Origin: Catellatospora citrea
GTDB lineage: Bacteria; Actinomycetota; Actinomycetes; Mycobacteriales; Micromonosporaceae
Length of the DNA: 64,000 nt
Reading direction: 5' to 3'
Assembly (NCBI RefSeq): GCF_003610235.1
Contig: NZ_RAPR01000002.1
Span: 124,001-188,000 of the forward strand
The notes beneath the pieces are model-generated. The model searched no databases and was not told where the DNA came from. It was given only the letters and a program-made list of their open reading frames with translations. Below, piece by piece: positions 1 through 7,508 of this stretch. Numbering within the stretch: position 1 is the stretch's first letter; each line of letters starts with the position of its first letter. The position numbers and the translations under genes were made by a program.

Positions 1-151
1 CGCGGTGCGGCCCGCGGCGCTGAACACCACGGCGCGGTGGATGGCCGCGCTCGCCTCCGACTGGGATCGCCGGCTGGCGACCATCAAACGCCTCGCCGAA
101 GCGGCGGAGCAGGAAGCGGCCGCGGGGGAGGTCGAACCCGGCGGAGCCTGA
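1..151 (+). CDS. ArsR-family transcriptional regulator, C-terminal end (partial)
   Basis: Only the last 49 codons are present, read from base 2 to the TGA at 149-151; the start lies left of the window. The tail contains the segment ARWMAALASDWDRRLATIK, which I recognise from memory as typical of the C-terminal helix of ArsR-family winged-helix regulators that sit beside small stress or metal genes. The DNA-binding domain is outside the window, so the assignment rests on the tail and on position. The gene ends 14 nt before the DUF2182 gene on the same strand, so it probably shares a transcript with it. Confidence 0.55.
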   Translation, partial: AVRPAALNTTARWMAALASDWDRRLATIKRLAEAAEQEAAAGEVEPGGA

Positions 152-165
152 ACGGGGAGGGCACG

Positions 166-840
166 ATGCGACTCGGGTACGCGGTGACGGCGGTGACGCT
201 CGGGCTCGCCGTCGCCGGCTGGGTCCTGATGATCCGGCTCATGGACGGCATGGACCTGGGCCCGGCGACCCCGCTCGGCCCGTTCGCGTTCTTCGTCGCC
301 GGGTGGGCCTCGATGATCGCGGCGATGATGCTGCCGGGCGCGGTCCCGGCGGTCGTGCGCCGGGCCCGTGCCGGAGCGGGCACGGCGGCGCTGTTCGTCG
401 CCGCGTACCTCGGCGTCTGGACGCTCGTCGGGGTGGCGGTCTTCGCGCTGTACCGGCCGCACGGGCCGATCGCCGCGGGCGTGCTCGTGATCGCGGCGGG
501 CGCCTACGAGCTGACGCCGGTCAAGCGGCACTTCCGGCGGCGGTGCGGCGAGAGCGGGCACTCCGGGTTGGGGTACGGGCTGCACTGCGTCGGGTCGAGC
601 ATCGGCCTGATGCTCGTGCTGGTCGCGGTAGGGATCATGAGCATCGGCTGGATGTGCGTGATCACCGCGCTGTGCCTGGCGCAGAAGCTGCTGCCCGCAC
701 GGGCCTCCGTCGACGTGCCGCTGGCGCTGGCGGTCGTGGCGCTCGGCCTGATGCTCATGACCGCGCCCGAGGTCGTGCCTGGTTTTCATCCGCCGACGTC
801 TCCCCTGGACGGCGGCGGCCATCACCACTCGCACCACTGA
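166..840 (+). CDS. DUF2182 family integral membrane protein
   Basis: A 224-residue polytopic membrane protein with about six hydrophobic segments. Recognisable DUF2182 features are the WASMIAAMMLP motif in the second segment, a YELTPVKRHF stretch in the middle and GWMCVITAL near the end. The family is annotated as a predicted metal-binding membrane protein, and its biochemical role is not established. The C-terminus is a short soluble tail ending in five histidines (GGGHHHSHH), which could bind a metal. The start at ATG 166 has a GGGGAGGG ribosome site just upstream; an earlier in-frame ATG at 37 lies inside the preceding regulator gene and is rejected. It is followed 21 nt later by the DUF899 gene, so the three genes look like one operon. 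Confidence 0.8.
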   Translation: MRLGYAVTAVTLGLAVAGWVLMIRLMDGMDLGPATPLGPFAFFVAGWASMIAAMMLPGAVPAVVRRARAGAGTAALFVAAYLGVWTLVGVAVFALYRPHGPIAAGVLVIAAGAYELTPVKRHFRRRCGESGHSGLGYGLHCVGSSIGLMLVLVAVGIMSIGWMCVITALCLAQKLLPARASVDVPLALAVVALGLMLMTAPEVVPGFHPPTSPLDGGGHHHSHH

Positions 841-861
841 CGACAGAAGAGGTGACCAACG

Positions 862-1629
862 ATGATCGATCACAAGACCGGCACCAGGCAGGAGTGGCTC
901 GCGGCCCGGCTGGAGCTGCTGGCCGCGGAGAAGGAGCTGACCCACCGCAGCGACGAGGTGGCGCGGCAGCGGCAGGACCTGCCGTGGGTGCGCATCGACA
1001 AGGAGTACCGCTTCGCGACCGACGACGGCGACGCCTCGCTGGCCGACCTGTTCGCCGGGCGCTCGCAGCTGCTCGTCTACCACTTCATGTTCGGCCCCGA
1101 GTACGAGGCGGGCTGCCCGTCCTGCTCCGCGATCGCCGACGGCTTCCACGGCTCGGTCGTCCACCTCGCCAACCACGACGTGACCCTGTGCGCGGTGTCG
1201 CAGGCTCCGCTGGCGAAGCTCCAGGACTACAAGAAGCGCATGGGCTGGAGCTTCCCATGGGCGTCGTCGTTCGGCGGCGAGTTCAACCAGGACTTCCACG
1301 TGACGCACACCAAGGAGGAGTGGCAGTCGGGGACGGTCGAGTACAACTTCCGCTCGATGGACGTGCGGCCGTCGCCGTCGGGCGAGGAACTGCCGTTCCT
1401 CAACAAGATCGCGTCGTCGGTCGGCGTGGACTGGCCGACCTACCGGCAGCAGGGGCCGGGCATGAGCGCGTTCGTGCTGGACGACGGGGTCGTCTACCAC
1501 ACCTACTCGACGTACGAGCGGGGCGTGGACGCGCTGTGGGGCATGTACCAGTGGCTCGACCGCGCGCCGCTCGGCCGCAACGAGGACGGCTTCTGGTGGC
1601 GCCGCCACGACGAGTACGACAAGCAGTGA
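862..1629 (+). CDS. DUF899 family thioredoxin-like protein
   Basis: A 255-residue cytoplasmic protein of the DUF899 family, which has a thioredoxin-like fold and is often encoded beside ArsR-type regulators. The family signature is visible: LLVYHFMFGPEYEAGCPSC around residues 70-88 with a CxxC pair at C85/C88, a following HLANHDVTLCAVS strand, and a tryptophan-rich end (DGFWWRRHDEYD). The CxxC suggests a redox or thiol-binding role, but no substrate is known. It follows the DUF2182 gene by 21 nt with an AGAGGTG ribosome site. The transcript is closed by the hairpin at 1660-1697. Confidence 0.85.
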   Translation: MIDHKTGTRQEWLAARLELLAAEKELTHRSDEVARQRQDLPWVRIDKEYRFATDDGDASLADLFAGRSQLLVYHFMFGPEYEAGCPSCSAIADGFHGSVVHLANHDVTLCAVSQAPLAKLQDYKKRMGWSFPWASSFGGEFNQDFHVTHTKEEWQSGTVEYNFRSMDVRPSPSGEELPFLNKIASSVGVDWPTYRQQGPGMSAFVLDDGVVYHTYSTYERGVDALWGMYQWLDRAPLGRNEDGFWWRRHDEYDKQ

Positions 1630-1659
1630 AGGTGGAACAGGCTGCCGCCTGACGGGGGA

Positions 1660-1697
1660 GCGCGGCCGGGCCGGTGACCGCACCGGTCCGGCCGTGC
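1660..1697. terminator. Convergent terminator hairpin
   Basis: A 17-bp stem (1660-1676 with 1681-1697) around a 4-nt ACCG loop. Two positions pair as G-U in plus-strand RNA. It lies between the DUF899 stop and the stop of the opposing acetyltransferase gene. There is no U-tract, as is usual in actinobacteria. Confidence 0.65.
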
Positions 1698-1714
1698 TGG
1701 TCGGCGGACCCTGC

Positions 1715-2623
1715 CTACGCCGCGTTCGAGCCGGGCAGCGTGCCGAGGCAGGACCACTGGACGGTGACCGGCCGGTAGCCCAGGCGGGCGTTGACGGCGA
1801 GCATCGGCGCGTTCGACTCGTCGTTGGAGGTGTACGCGGCCGTCACGCCACCGGCGGCGGCCCGGTGCAGCGCGACCGTCTTGGCCAGCCGGGCCAGGCC
1901 GCGGCCGCGGTGCTCGGGCAGCGTCGCGGTCATGTCCGACCACATCCGCTCGCCGTCCCGCTTGACCAGCGTGAACGCCACGATCTGCCCGCCGTCGAGG
2001 GCGGCGACGCTGGCGTCCTTGTCCAGGCCGAGGTTGTCCCACACCTCGTAGCGCCAGGTGTCGAAGGAGAGCTCGTCGGAGGGCACGTCGCCGGGCTCGT
2101 CGGCGCTGGCCGCGACGTACGCGGTGTAGAGCACGTGCTCGTCCAGCCCGGACAGCGGCACGACGGTCACGCCGGGCGGCGCATCCGGGGCGGGCGGGGC
2201 GAGCCGGGTCTCCAGCATCGAGTAGCGCAGCTCGCGGCTCGGCGTGAAGCCGCGGCCGCGGGCGAAGTCCAGCGACTCCTGCTGCACCCAGGCGCGCACC
2301 CGCTGCACGCCCAGCCCGGACAGGTGCCGGGCGGCGGCGTCGAACAGCAGTTTGCCCGCGCCCTGCCGCCGGTGCGCGGGGTGCACGTGCAGCAGCGAGA
2401 TCTCGCCGAAGTCGGCCTCGGAGGTGGTGATGTTCCGGAACGCGGAGGTCCAGCCGACGAGCTGCCCGCCGTCCTCGACCACGAACGCGGTCCAGTCGCC
2501 GGCCGGCGGCTCGGCGATCATCTGCCGCGTGGAGGCGACCCCGCGCACCAGGTACGGATACACCTCGGCACGCAGCGCGACCACGGCCGCGGCGTCGTCG
2601 GGTTGGGCGGTGCGAATTCTCAT
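1715..2623 (-). CDS. Double-domain GNAT N-acetyltransferase
   Basis: A 302-residue protein with two GNAT folds. The first half carries the acetyl-CoA loop motif in LLHVHPAHRRQGAGKLLFDAA, the second carries TLPEHRGRGLARL followed by the typical end strand NARLGYRPV. Tandem GNAT proteins of this kind are common in actinobacteria and resemble mycothiol-synthase-like acetyltransferases, but the acceptor substrate cannot be told from sequence. I chose the ATG at 2623 (MRIRTAQPDD) because AAGGA lies upstream at a suitable distance; the longer frame has an unconvincing arginine-rich N-terminus. It is transcribed alone, divergent from the DUF4184 gene. Confidence 0.8.
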   Translation of the reverse strand: MRIRTAQPDDAAAVVALRAEVYPYLVRGVASTRQMIAEPPAGDWTAFVVEDGGQLVGWTSAFRNITTSEADFGEISLLHVHPAHRRQGAGKLLFDAAARHLSGLGVQRVRAWVQQESLDFARGRGFTPSRELRYSMLETRLAPPAPDAPPGVTVVPLSGLDEHVLYTAYVAASADEPGDVPSDELSFDTWRYEVWDNLGLDKDASVAALDGGQIVAFTLVKRDGERMWSDMTATLPEHRGRGLARLAKTVALHRAAAGGVTAAYTSNDESNAPMLAVNARLGYRPVTVQWSCLGTLPGSNAA

Positions 2624-2693
2624 CCGGCCATCCTTTCCCGCCCCGCGATGATCATCAAATGGTTTGCGGGCGACGCCGCGAGCCACGACGGGC

Positions 2694-2699
2694 TAGCCT
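2694..2699 (+). promoter_or_regulatory. -10 box TAGCCT of a leaderless gene
   Basis: TAGCCT ends 6 nt before the GTG at 2706, so transcription would begin at the start codon. No convincing -35 element is seen. Confidence 0.45.
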
Positions 2700-2705
2700 G
2701 CGGCG

Positions 2706-3422
2706 GTGCCGCTGACGTTCCCCTCCCACGCCGCATTGCCGCTGCCGCTGAAGCTGTGGCGTCCCCGCTGGTTCGACGGCGTGGCGCTGACGGTCGGGGC
2801 GGCCTCGCCCGACCTCGCGTACGCCCTGGACGGTTCGGGCCTGCCCGTGTTCCCGCTGTCGCACCAGTGGCCCGGCGTGGTGCTGTTCTGCCTGCCGGTG
2901 ACGCTGGCCGGCGCGCTGCTGGTGCGCCGGGCGGCGGCCGTGGTCGCCGCGCACCTGCCCCGTCGGCCCGCGGCCCTGGCCCTGCGCGACTACGGTGTGC
3001 TCGGCACGGCGCGGCCCAAGCTCCTGGTCAGCGCCGCGTCGGCGCTGCTGGCCGCCGCGAGCCACCTGGTCTGGGACCAGCTCACCGGGCCCCTGCCCGT
3101 GCTCGACTACGCGTCCTCGGCGGGCGGAGCGCTGGCCGCGCTGGCACTGGCCGTGCATGTGGGCCGCCACCGCCTGCTGCGGGCGTGGCACGGCGCGCCA
3201 CCGGACCGGCCGGTGCGCCCCGGACTGTTCTGGTCCGTCGCCGGCACGGTCACCGCGGCCTGCGCGGTGACCGCGTCACAGCTGCCAGGGGCGTTCCTGC
3301 CGCACACCACGGGCGCGCGTCTGCTGCTCGGCGTCGCGCTCGGTCTCGGCGCCGCCGCTGCGGCGACCGCCCTCATGCCGGTACGGCCGAGCGCGGTCGA
3401 TCCGGCACCGGCGAGCGACTGA
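2706..3422 (+). CDS. DUF4184 family membrane protein
   Basis: A 238-residue protein starting with the family's typical MPLTFPSHAALPLPL motif, followed by GAASPDLAYAL and a conserved SHQWPG, then several hydrophobic helices. DUF4184 proteins are polytopic membrane proteins whose conserved His and Asp residues recall phospholipase C/S1-P1 or YdjM-like hydrolases, but no activity has been shown to my knowledge. The GTG start at 2706 has no ribosome site; instead a TAGCCT -10 box ends 6 nt upstream, so the mRNA is probably leaderless. It is monocistronic and runs convergent to the S4 gene. Confidence 0.75.
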   Translation: MPLTFPSHAALPLPLKLWRPRWFDGVALTVGAASPDLAYALDGSGLPVFPLSHQWPGVVLFCLPVTLAGALLVRRAAAVVAAHLPRRPAALALRDYGVLGTARPKLLVSAASALLAAASHLVWDQLTGPLPVLDYASSAGGALAALALAVHVGRHRLLRAWHGAPPDRPVRPGLFWSVAGTVTAACAVTASQLPGAFLPHTTGARLLLGVALGLGAAAAATALMPVRPSAVDPAPASD

Positions 3423-3439
3423 CCGCCGCGCGGACGGGC

Positions 3440-3646
3440 TCAGGCGACGCGCAGGCTCTCCCCGTCGATGACGACCACGTCGCCGCGGTGCAGTTGGCGG
3501 CCGCGGCGCACCTCCACCTCGCCGTTCACGGTCACCTCACCGGCGGTGATGCGCAGCTTCGCCTCACCACCGGTCTCGATCACGGAGGCGAGCTTCAGGA
3601 ACTGGCCCAGGCGGATCATGTCATCACGGATCGGTACGTCGGTCAC
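3440..3646 (-). CDS. Small S4-domain RNA-binding protein
   Basis: A stand-alone S4 domain of about 68 residues: IRLGQFLKLA, the loop GEVTVNGEVEVRRGRQL and the end strand DVVVIDGESL are classic S4 (YbcJ/YaaA-type) elements. Such proteins bind structured RNA and are often ribosome-associated. I favour the GTG at 3646 because GAGGGA precedes it; an ATG at 3685 would add 13 residues but has no ribosome site. The neighbouring SDR gene (3711-4427) is on the same strand upstream, so the two may be co-transcribed. Confidence 0.8.
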   Translation of the reverse strand: MTDVPIRDDMIRLGQFLKLASVIETGGEAKLRITAGEVTVNGEVEVRRGRQLHRGDVVVIDGESLRVA

Positions 3647-3710
3647 GTTGCCATCTTCCCTCAGCACCGTTCCGTCGATGTTCATCGGACGGCGTCGGTG
3701 CGGCGGGTCG

Positions 3711-4427
3711 TCAGCGCAGGTTCAGACCGCCGTCCAGGAGGATGACCTCGCCGGTCAGGTAGGAGTTGCCGATCACGGCGGCGATGAGGTCGGCGACGTC
3801 CGACGGCTGGGCCGGGCGGCGCATGGGGCTGGCCGTGTTCCACAGCGCGTGCGCGTCGGCCCAGTCGGCGGTGAGCGGCGTGTCGACCAGCCCGGGGGCG
3901 ACGGCGTTCACGCGCACGTCGGGGCCGAGTGCCGCGGCCAGCAGCCTGGTCACGTGGTTCAGGGCCGCCTTGCTGGCGGCGTACGCGATCGAGCTGCCCT
4001 TCGGGCGGACACCCGCGTGGCTGGTCACGTTCACGATGCAGCCGTTCGTCTCGCGGAGTGCGGGCAGTGCCGCCGTGCACAGCAGCCAGGGCGCGATCAG
4101 GTTGACGTCGAGCAGCCGCCGCCAGTCGGCGGCGGTCAGCGCGTCCAGCTCGGCGTGCGGGACGGGCCAGCTGATGCCGGCGTTGTTCACCAGCACGTCG
4201 AGCCGGCCGTGCTCGGCCAGCACCCGCGGGACCAGCCCCGCCGCGGCGGCGTCGTCGGCCAGGTCGGCCTGCAGATAGGTCCCGCCGAGCTCGGCGGCCA
4301 GCGCGGTCCCGGCCGCGCGGCTCGATCGGGAATGGACCACCACGGTCATCCCGCCGGCCGCCAGCCGCCGCGCGGTAGCCGCCCCGATCCCCGACGCCGA
4401 GCCGGTCACCAACGCCACCTTCTGCAT
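3711..4427 (-). CDS. SDR family oxidoreductase
   Basis: A 238-residue classical short-chain dehydrogenase/reductase. It has the cofactor motif TGSASGIG at residues 8-15, NNAG in the middle, the catalytic serine in NVTSHAG and the active-site YAASK, so it should be a working NAD(P)-dependent enzyme. The end strand LTGEVILLDGG is also typical. The substrate is unknown. The ATG at 4427 lacks a ribosome site, but on the minus strand a TAGGGT -10 box (4434-4439) ends 6 nt upstream, which fits a leaderless transcript. The downstream S4 gene may be on the same message. Confidence 0.85.
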   Translation of the reverse strand: MQKVALVTGSASGIGAATARRLAAGGMTVVVHSRSSRAAGTALAAELGGTYLQADLADDAAAAGLVPRVLAEHGRLDVLVNNAGISWPVPHAELDALTAADWRRLLDVNLIAPWLLCTAALPALRETNGCIVNVTSHAGVRPKGSSIAYAASKAALNHVTRLLAAALGPDVRVNAVAPGLVDTPLTADWADAHALWNTASPMRRPAQPSDVADLIAAVIGNSYLTGEVILLDGGLNLR

Positions 4428-4433
4428 CCGGCC

Positions 4434-4439
4434 ACCCTA
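4434..4439 (-). promoter_or_regulatory. -10 box TAGGGT of a leaderless gene
   Basis: On the minus strand TAGGGT ends 6 nt before the SDR start codon at 4427. Confidence 0.45.
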
Positions 4440-4540
4440 GTCAGCATCGCGGTCGGCTCCGGGGCACCCCGTTGCCGTCCCACGGCACGCCGTCGGACGC
4501 GAGCATGTCGCGTCAGGCAGGCGGCGTCACCGACCGGCCG

Positions 4541-5641
4541 TCAGATCGCGGAGAGGAAGGTGCGCAGCGCCTGGTGGTAGGGCAGGATCGAGGTCAGGTC
4601 GGCGTACTCCTCGGGGCCGTGCAGGCCCGCGCCGCCGATGCCGAAGATCACCGCGTCGACGCCGCGCTGGGAGTAGAAGCGCCCGTCGGCCGCGCCGTGC
4701 TTGCGCAGGAAACCGGCCGGGTAGCCCTGCGCCTGCGCCGCCTGCTGCAGGGCCCGCACCTCGGGCCGGTCCCGGTCGGCGTGGTGCGGGGCGTCGGCGT
4801 GCTCGACCGCCACCGCGATGCCCGGCCCGCAGATGTCGCCCAGGTGCGCGGCGATCTGCTCGGCGGTGCGCCCGTCGAAGCCGGGTTCGCCGGGCGGGAA
4901 GCGGATGTCCAGCCAGGCCTCCGCCAGCGCCGGGACCTGGTTGAACGCCGTGTTCGGGGTGTCCAGGCGGGCCAGGTTCACCGTCGTCGCCCAGGCCTCG
5001 GTGGTCGGCAGCGGATATGCCGCGTGCAGCGCTTGGATTGCCCTCGTCAGCCGCAGCAGCGCGTTGTCGCCCTGCCACGGGTATGCGCTGTGCGCGGCCC
5101 GGCCGGTCGCGGTCAGCCGCGCCTGCAGGATGCCCTTCGAGTCGGTGACGATCTCCAGCCCGCTGAACTCGCCGATGACCACGAACTGCCCGGTGACGCC
5201 CTGTTCCAGCTGGTGCAGGGTGCCGTTGCGCCCGCCGATCTCCTCGTCGGTGACCAGCTGCAATGCCAGCGGGTACGGCAGCGACGGGGCCAGCTCGGCG
5301 AACACGTGCGCCATCACCAGCGCCGAGATCTTCATGTCCTGCGCGCCGCGGGCGTACAGGCGGTCGCCCTCGCGGCGCGGCGTGAACTGCTCCGGCGCGG
5401 CGGGCACCACGTCCAGATGGCCGTTGAGGATCACCCGGAACGCCGGGCGGCCCGCCCCGGTGTCGCGGTAGAGCAGCGCGCTCGGCTTGCCCGCGGACTC
5501 GAACCGCTCCACGGCGAAGCCCGGCCCGACGGCGTCGAGGACGAGGTCCAGCGCGCGGTGCAGCTGGTCGGGACGGTCGGCGGTCGACGGCACGGCGAGC
5601 AGCTCTTCGGCCGTACGCAGAAAGGGCTCCAGCTCCACCAC
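4541..5641 (-). CDS. M20 family metallopeptidase (ArgE/DapE/carboxypeptidase type)
   Basis: A 366-residue cytoplasmic zinc peptidase. The metal and catalytic motifs are in order: GHLDVVP (H75, D77), the bridging Asp of RGAQDMK (D102), and the Glu pair of TDEEIGG (E133/E134), followed by a dimerisation domain and the C-terminal GIGGAGLHGPEEY, which supplies the last His ligand. The family hydrolyses N-acyl amino acids or short peptides; the exact substrate cannot be told. The GTG at 5641 (VVELEP) gives the expected N-terminus for the family. The open frame extends to 5851 but that extension is arginine-rich and overlaps the divergent MOSC gene. Confidence 0.85.
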   Translation of the reverse strand: MVELEPFLRTAEELLAVPSTADRPDQLHRALDLVLDAVGPGFAVERFESAGKPSALLYRDTGAGRPAFRVILNGHLDVVPAAPEQFTPRREGDRLYARGAQDMKISALVMAHVFAELAPSLPYPLALQLVTDEEIGGRNGTLHQLEQGVTGQFVVIGEFSGLEIVTDSKGILQARLTATGRAAHSAYPWQGDNALLRLTRAIQALHAAYPLPTTEAWATTVNLARLDTPNTAFNQVPALAEAWLDIRFPPGEPGFDGRTAEQIAAHLGDICGPGIAVAVEHADAPHHADRDRPEVRALQQAAQAQGYPAGFLRKHGAADGRFYSQRGVDAVIFGIGGAGLHGPEEYADLTSILPYHQALRTFLSAI

Positions 5642-5693
5642 GCCATCCTGCCGCACGCCACCGCGCCGGGCATACTGCTGACGTGATCGGATC

Positions 5694-6398
5694 ATGATGG
5701 TCGGCACGATCGGGGAGCTGCGCCGGTTCCCGGTCAAGTCGCTGCTCGGCGAGATGCTCACCGAGGCGGTGGTGCAGCCGCGCGGGCTCGCCGGGGACCG
5801 CCGGTGGGCGGTGCGCGGCGCGGACGGCCGCTTCGGCAGCGGCAAGAGCACCCGGCGGTTCCGGCAGATGGACGGGCTGTTCCAGCTGGCGGCGCGCTAC
5901 GACGGCGCGGTGCCGGTGCTGCGCTTTCCGTCCGGACAGCGGCTGCGCGGCGACGATCCGGCGGTGCACGCGGCGCTGAGCCGGCACGTCGGCGAGCCGG
6001 TGACGCTGACCGCCGAGGAGGACGTGTCGCACTTCGACGAGGGCCCGCTGCACGTGCTCACCACCGCCTCGCTGCGGCACCTGGGCGGGCTGCTCGGCGG
6101 GCCGGTCGACCCGCGGCGCTTCCGCGCCAACCTGCTGCTCGACGTGTCCGGCCCGCCCGCGCGGCTGGAGGACGGCTGGCCGGGCCGGACCCTGCACGTC
6201 GGCGACGAGGTGGTGCTGCGGGTGACCCGCCGGATGACCCGCTGCGTGATGGTCAACAGCGCGCAGGAGGACCTGCCGCACGACGGGCGGGTCCTGCGCG
6301 CCGTCGCGATCGCGGACGAGTTGACGTTCGGGGTGCTCGCTCAGGTCGAGCGGGCGGGCACGGTCCGGTTCGGCGATCCTGTCGTACTGCGCGGATAG
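5694..6398 (+). CDS. MOSC domain protein (molybdenum cofactor sulfurase-like)
   Basis: A 234-residue protein with the MOSC N-terminal beta-barrel (IGELRRFPVKSLLGE, LAGDRRWAV, residues 5-45) and the MOSC domain behind it (FRANLLLDVSG, VLRVTRRMTRCVMVN). The conserved Cys in TRCVMVN is the residue that carries sulfur or contacts molybdopterin in this family. Members include YiiM/YcbX- and mARC-like enzymes that detoxify N-hydroxylated compounds, and this one has the length of the mARC/YcbX core without a ferredoxin domain. Two ATGs in a row (5694, 5697) are possible starts. Its TAG stop is also part of the -10 box of the next gene. Confidence 0.85.
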   Translation: MMVGTIGELRRFPVKSLLGEMLTEAVVQPRGLAGDRRWAVRGADGRFGSGKSTRRFRQMDGLFQLAARYDGAVPVLRFPSGQRLRGDDPAVHAALSRHVGEPVTLTAEEDVSHFDEGPLHVLTTASLRHLGGLLGGPVDPRRFRANLLLDVSGPPARLEDGWPGRTLHVGDEVVLRVTRRMTRCVMVNSAQEDLPHDGRVLRAVAIADELTFGVLAQVERAGTVRFGDPVVLRG

Positions 6399-6401
6399 CA
6401 T
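6396..6401 (+). promoter_or_regulatory. -10 box TAGCAT overlapping the MOSC stop codon
   Basis: TAGCAT ends 7 nt before the ATG at 6409 and its first three bases are the stop codon of the MOSC gene, so the downstream gene can be read from its own leaderless transcript. Confidence 0.45.
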
Positions 6402-6408
6402 CGCGGCG

Positions 6409-7497
6409 ATGGACGCACTTCAGCTGGCCTCGTGGCGCATGCGCAACCTCGGCCTGCACGCCACCGCCGACGCCACGCCCCAGGACGTGGTCGGCCGGCT
6501 GGGTGCGGTGCAGTCCCAGGACTACGGCCCGGCGACCTGGTCGCTCGGCGAGCGCATCACCGCCGCCCACGAGGACCGGTTGCATCGCGACTTCGCCGAG
6601 GGCGCCTTGCTGCGGACCCACGTGCTGCGGCCGACCTGGCACTTCGTCACACCGGAGGACATCGCTTGGGTGCTGGCGCTGACCGGTCCACGGGTGCACC
6701 AGCTCAACGCGTACTACTACCGCCAGCTCGGCCTCGACGAGCAGCTGCGGGCGCGCTGCGACGCGCTGCTGACCGAGGCGCTGACCGGCACGCAGCTCAC
6801 CCGCAAGGAGCTGACCGCGCTGTGCCAGGCGGCGGGCATCGGCACCGAGGGCTTCCGGATGGCGTACATCCTGATGAACGCCGAACTCAACGGCCTGATC
6901 TGCAGCGGCGCGATGAAGGGCAAGCAGCACACGTACGCGCTGCTGGCCGAGCGCGCGCCGCAGGCGCTGGTGCTCGATCCGGACGCCGCGCTCGCCGAGC
7001 TGACCCTGCGCTACTTCACCAGCCACGGGCCGGCCACCGTGAAGGACTTCCGCTGGTGGTCGAGCCTGACCCAAGCCGAGATCCGCCGCAGCCTGGACCT
7101 GGTCCGCGGGCAGCTGCACAGCCTGGACGCGGACGGGCTGACCTACTGGTTCGCCGGGGAGCCGGCGCAGCCGCACACCTCGGACGGTCCGGTGGCGCAC
7201 CTGCTGCAGGGCTACGACGAGTACATCGTGGGCTACACCGAGAGCAAGCACCTGCTCAACGTCGCCGGGGTCGGTGGCGGGCAGCGGCTGGACCGCCCCG
7301 TCTACAACGGCGTGCTCATCATCGACAGCCAGGTCGCCGGGCACTGGAAGCGCACGGTCGGCCGCACCGAGGTCGCGGTCGAGGTGCTGGTCTACGCCCC
7401 GCTCGACGCCGACCGGGCCGCCGCGGTGCAGGCCGCGGCCGACCACCACGGCCGTTTCCTCGGCCTGCCCGCCAGGGTCACCACGTCCCTGCTCTGA
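6409..7497 (+). CDS. HTH_42 (YcaQ/AlkZ-like) winged-helix DNA glycosylase family protein
   Basis: A 362-residue protein of the HTH_42 family. The N-terminal part has the family pattern of repeated winged-helix folds, with the QxQ signature in AVQSQD (Q35, Q37), LRTHVLRPTWHFV, and later HGPATVKDFRWWSSL. Characterised members (AlkZ of azinomycin producers, E. coli YcaQ) are DNA glycosylases that remove bulky alkylated bases or unhook interstrand crosslinks; the QxQ form is the one seen in AlkZ. Whether this one protects against a self-made toxin or general damage is unknown, and no biosynthetic cluster is nearby. It follows the MOSC gene by 10 nt. Confidence 0.8.
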   Translation: MDALQLASWRMRNLGLHATADATPQDVVGRLGAVQSQDYGPATWSLGERITAAHEDRLHRDFAEGALLRTHVLRPTWHFVTPEDIAWVLALTGPRVHQLNAYYYRQLGLDEQLRARCDALLTEALTGTQLTRKELTALCQAAGIGTEGFRMAYILMNAELNGLICSGAMKGKQHTYALLAERAPQALVLDPDAALAELTLRYFTSHGPATVKDFRWWSSLTQAEIRRSLDLVRGQLHSLDADGLTYWFAGEPAQPHTSDGPVAHLLQGYDEYIVGYTESKHLLNVAGVGGGQRLDRPVYNGVLIIDSQVAGHWKRTVGRTEVAVEVLVYAPLDADRAAAVQAAADHHGRFLGLPARVTTSLL

Positions 7498-7508
7498 GTC
7501 CGCCGGCG

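Noticed and set aside
166..840. His-rich C-terminus of the DUF2182 protein as a cloning tag
   Set aside because: The tail GGGHHHSHH is in natural context, followed directly by the next gene with a normal ribosome site; a broken histidine run is not a standard tag.
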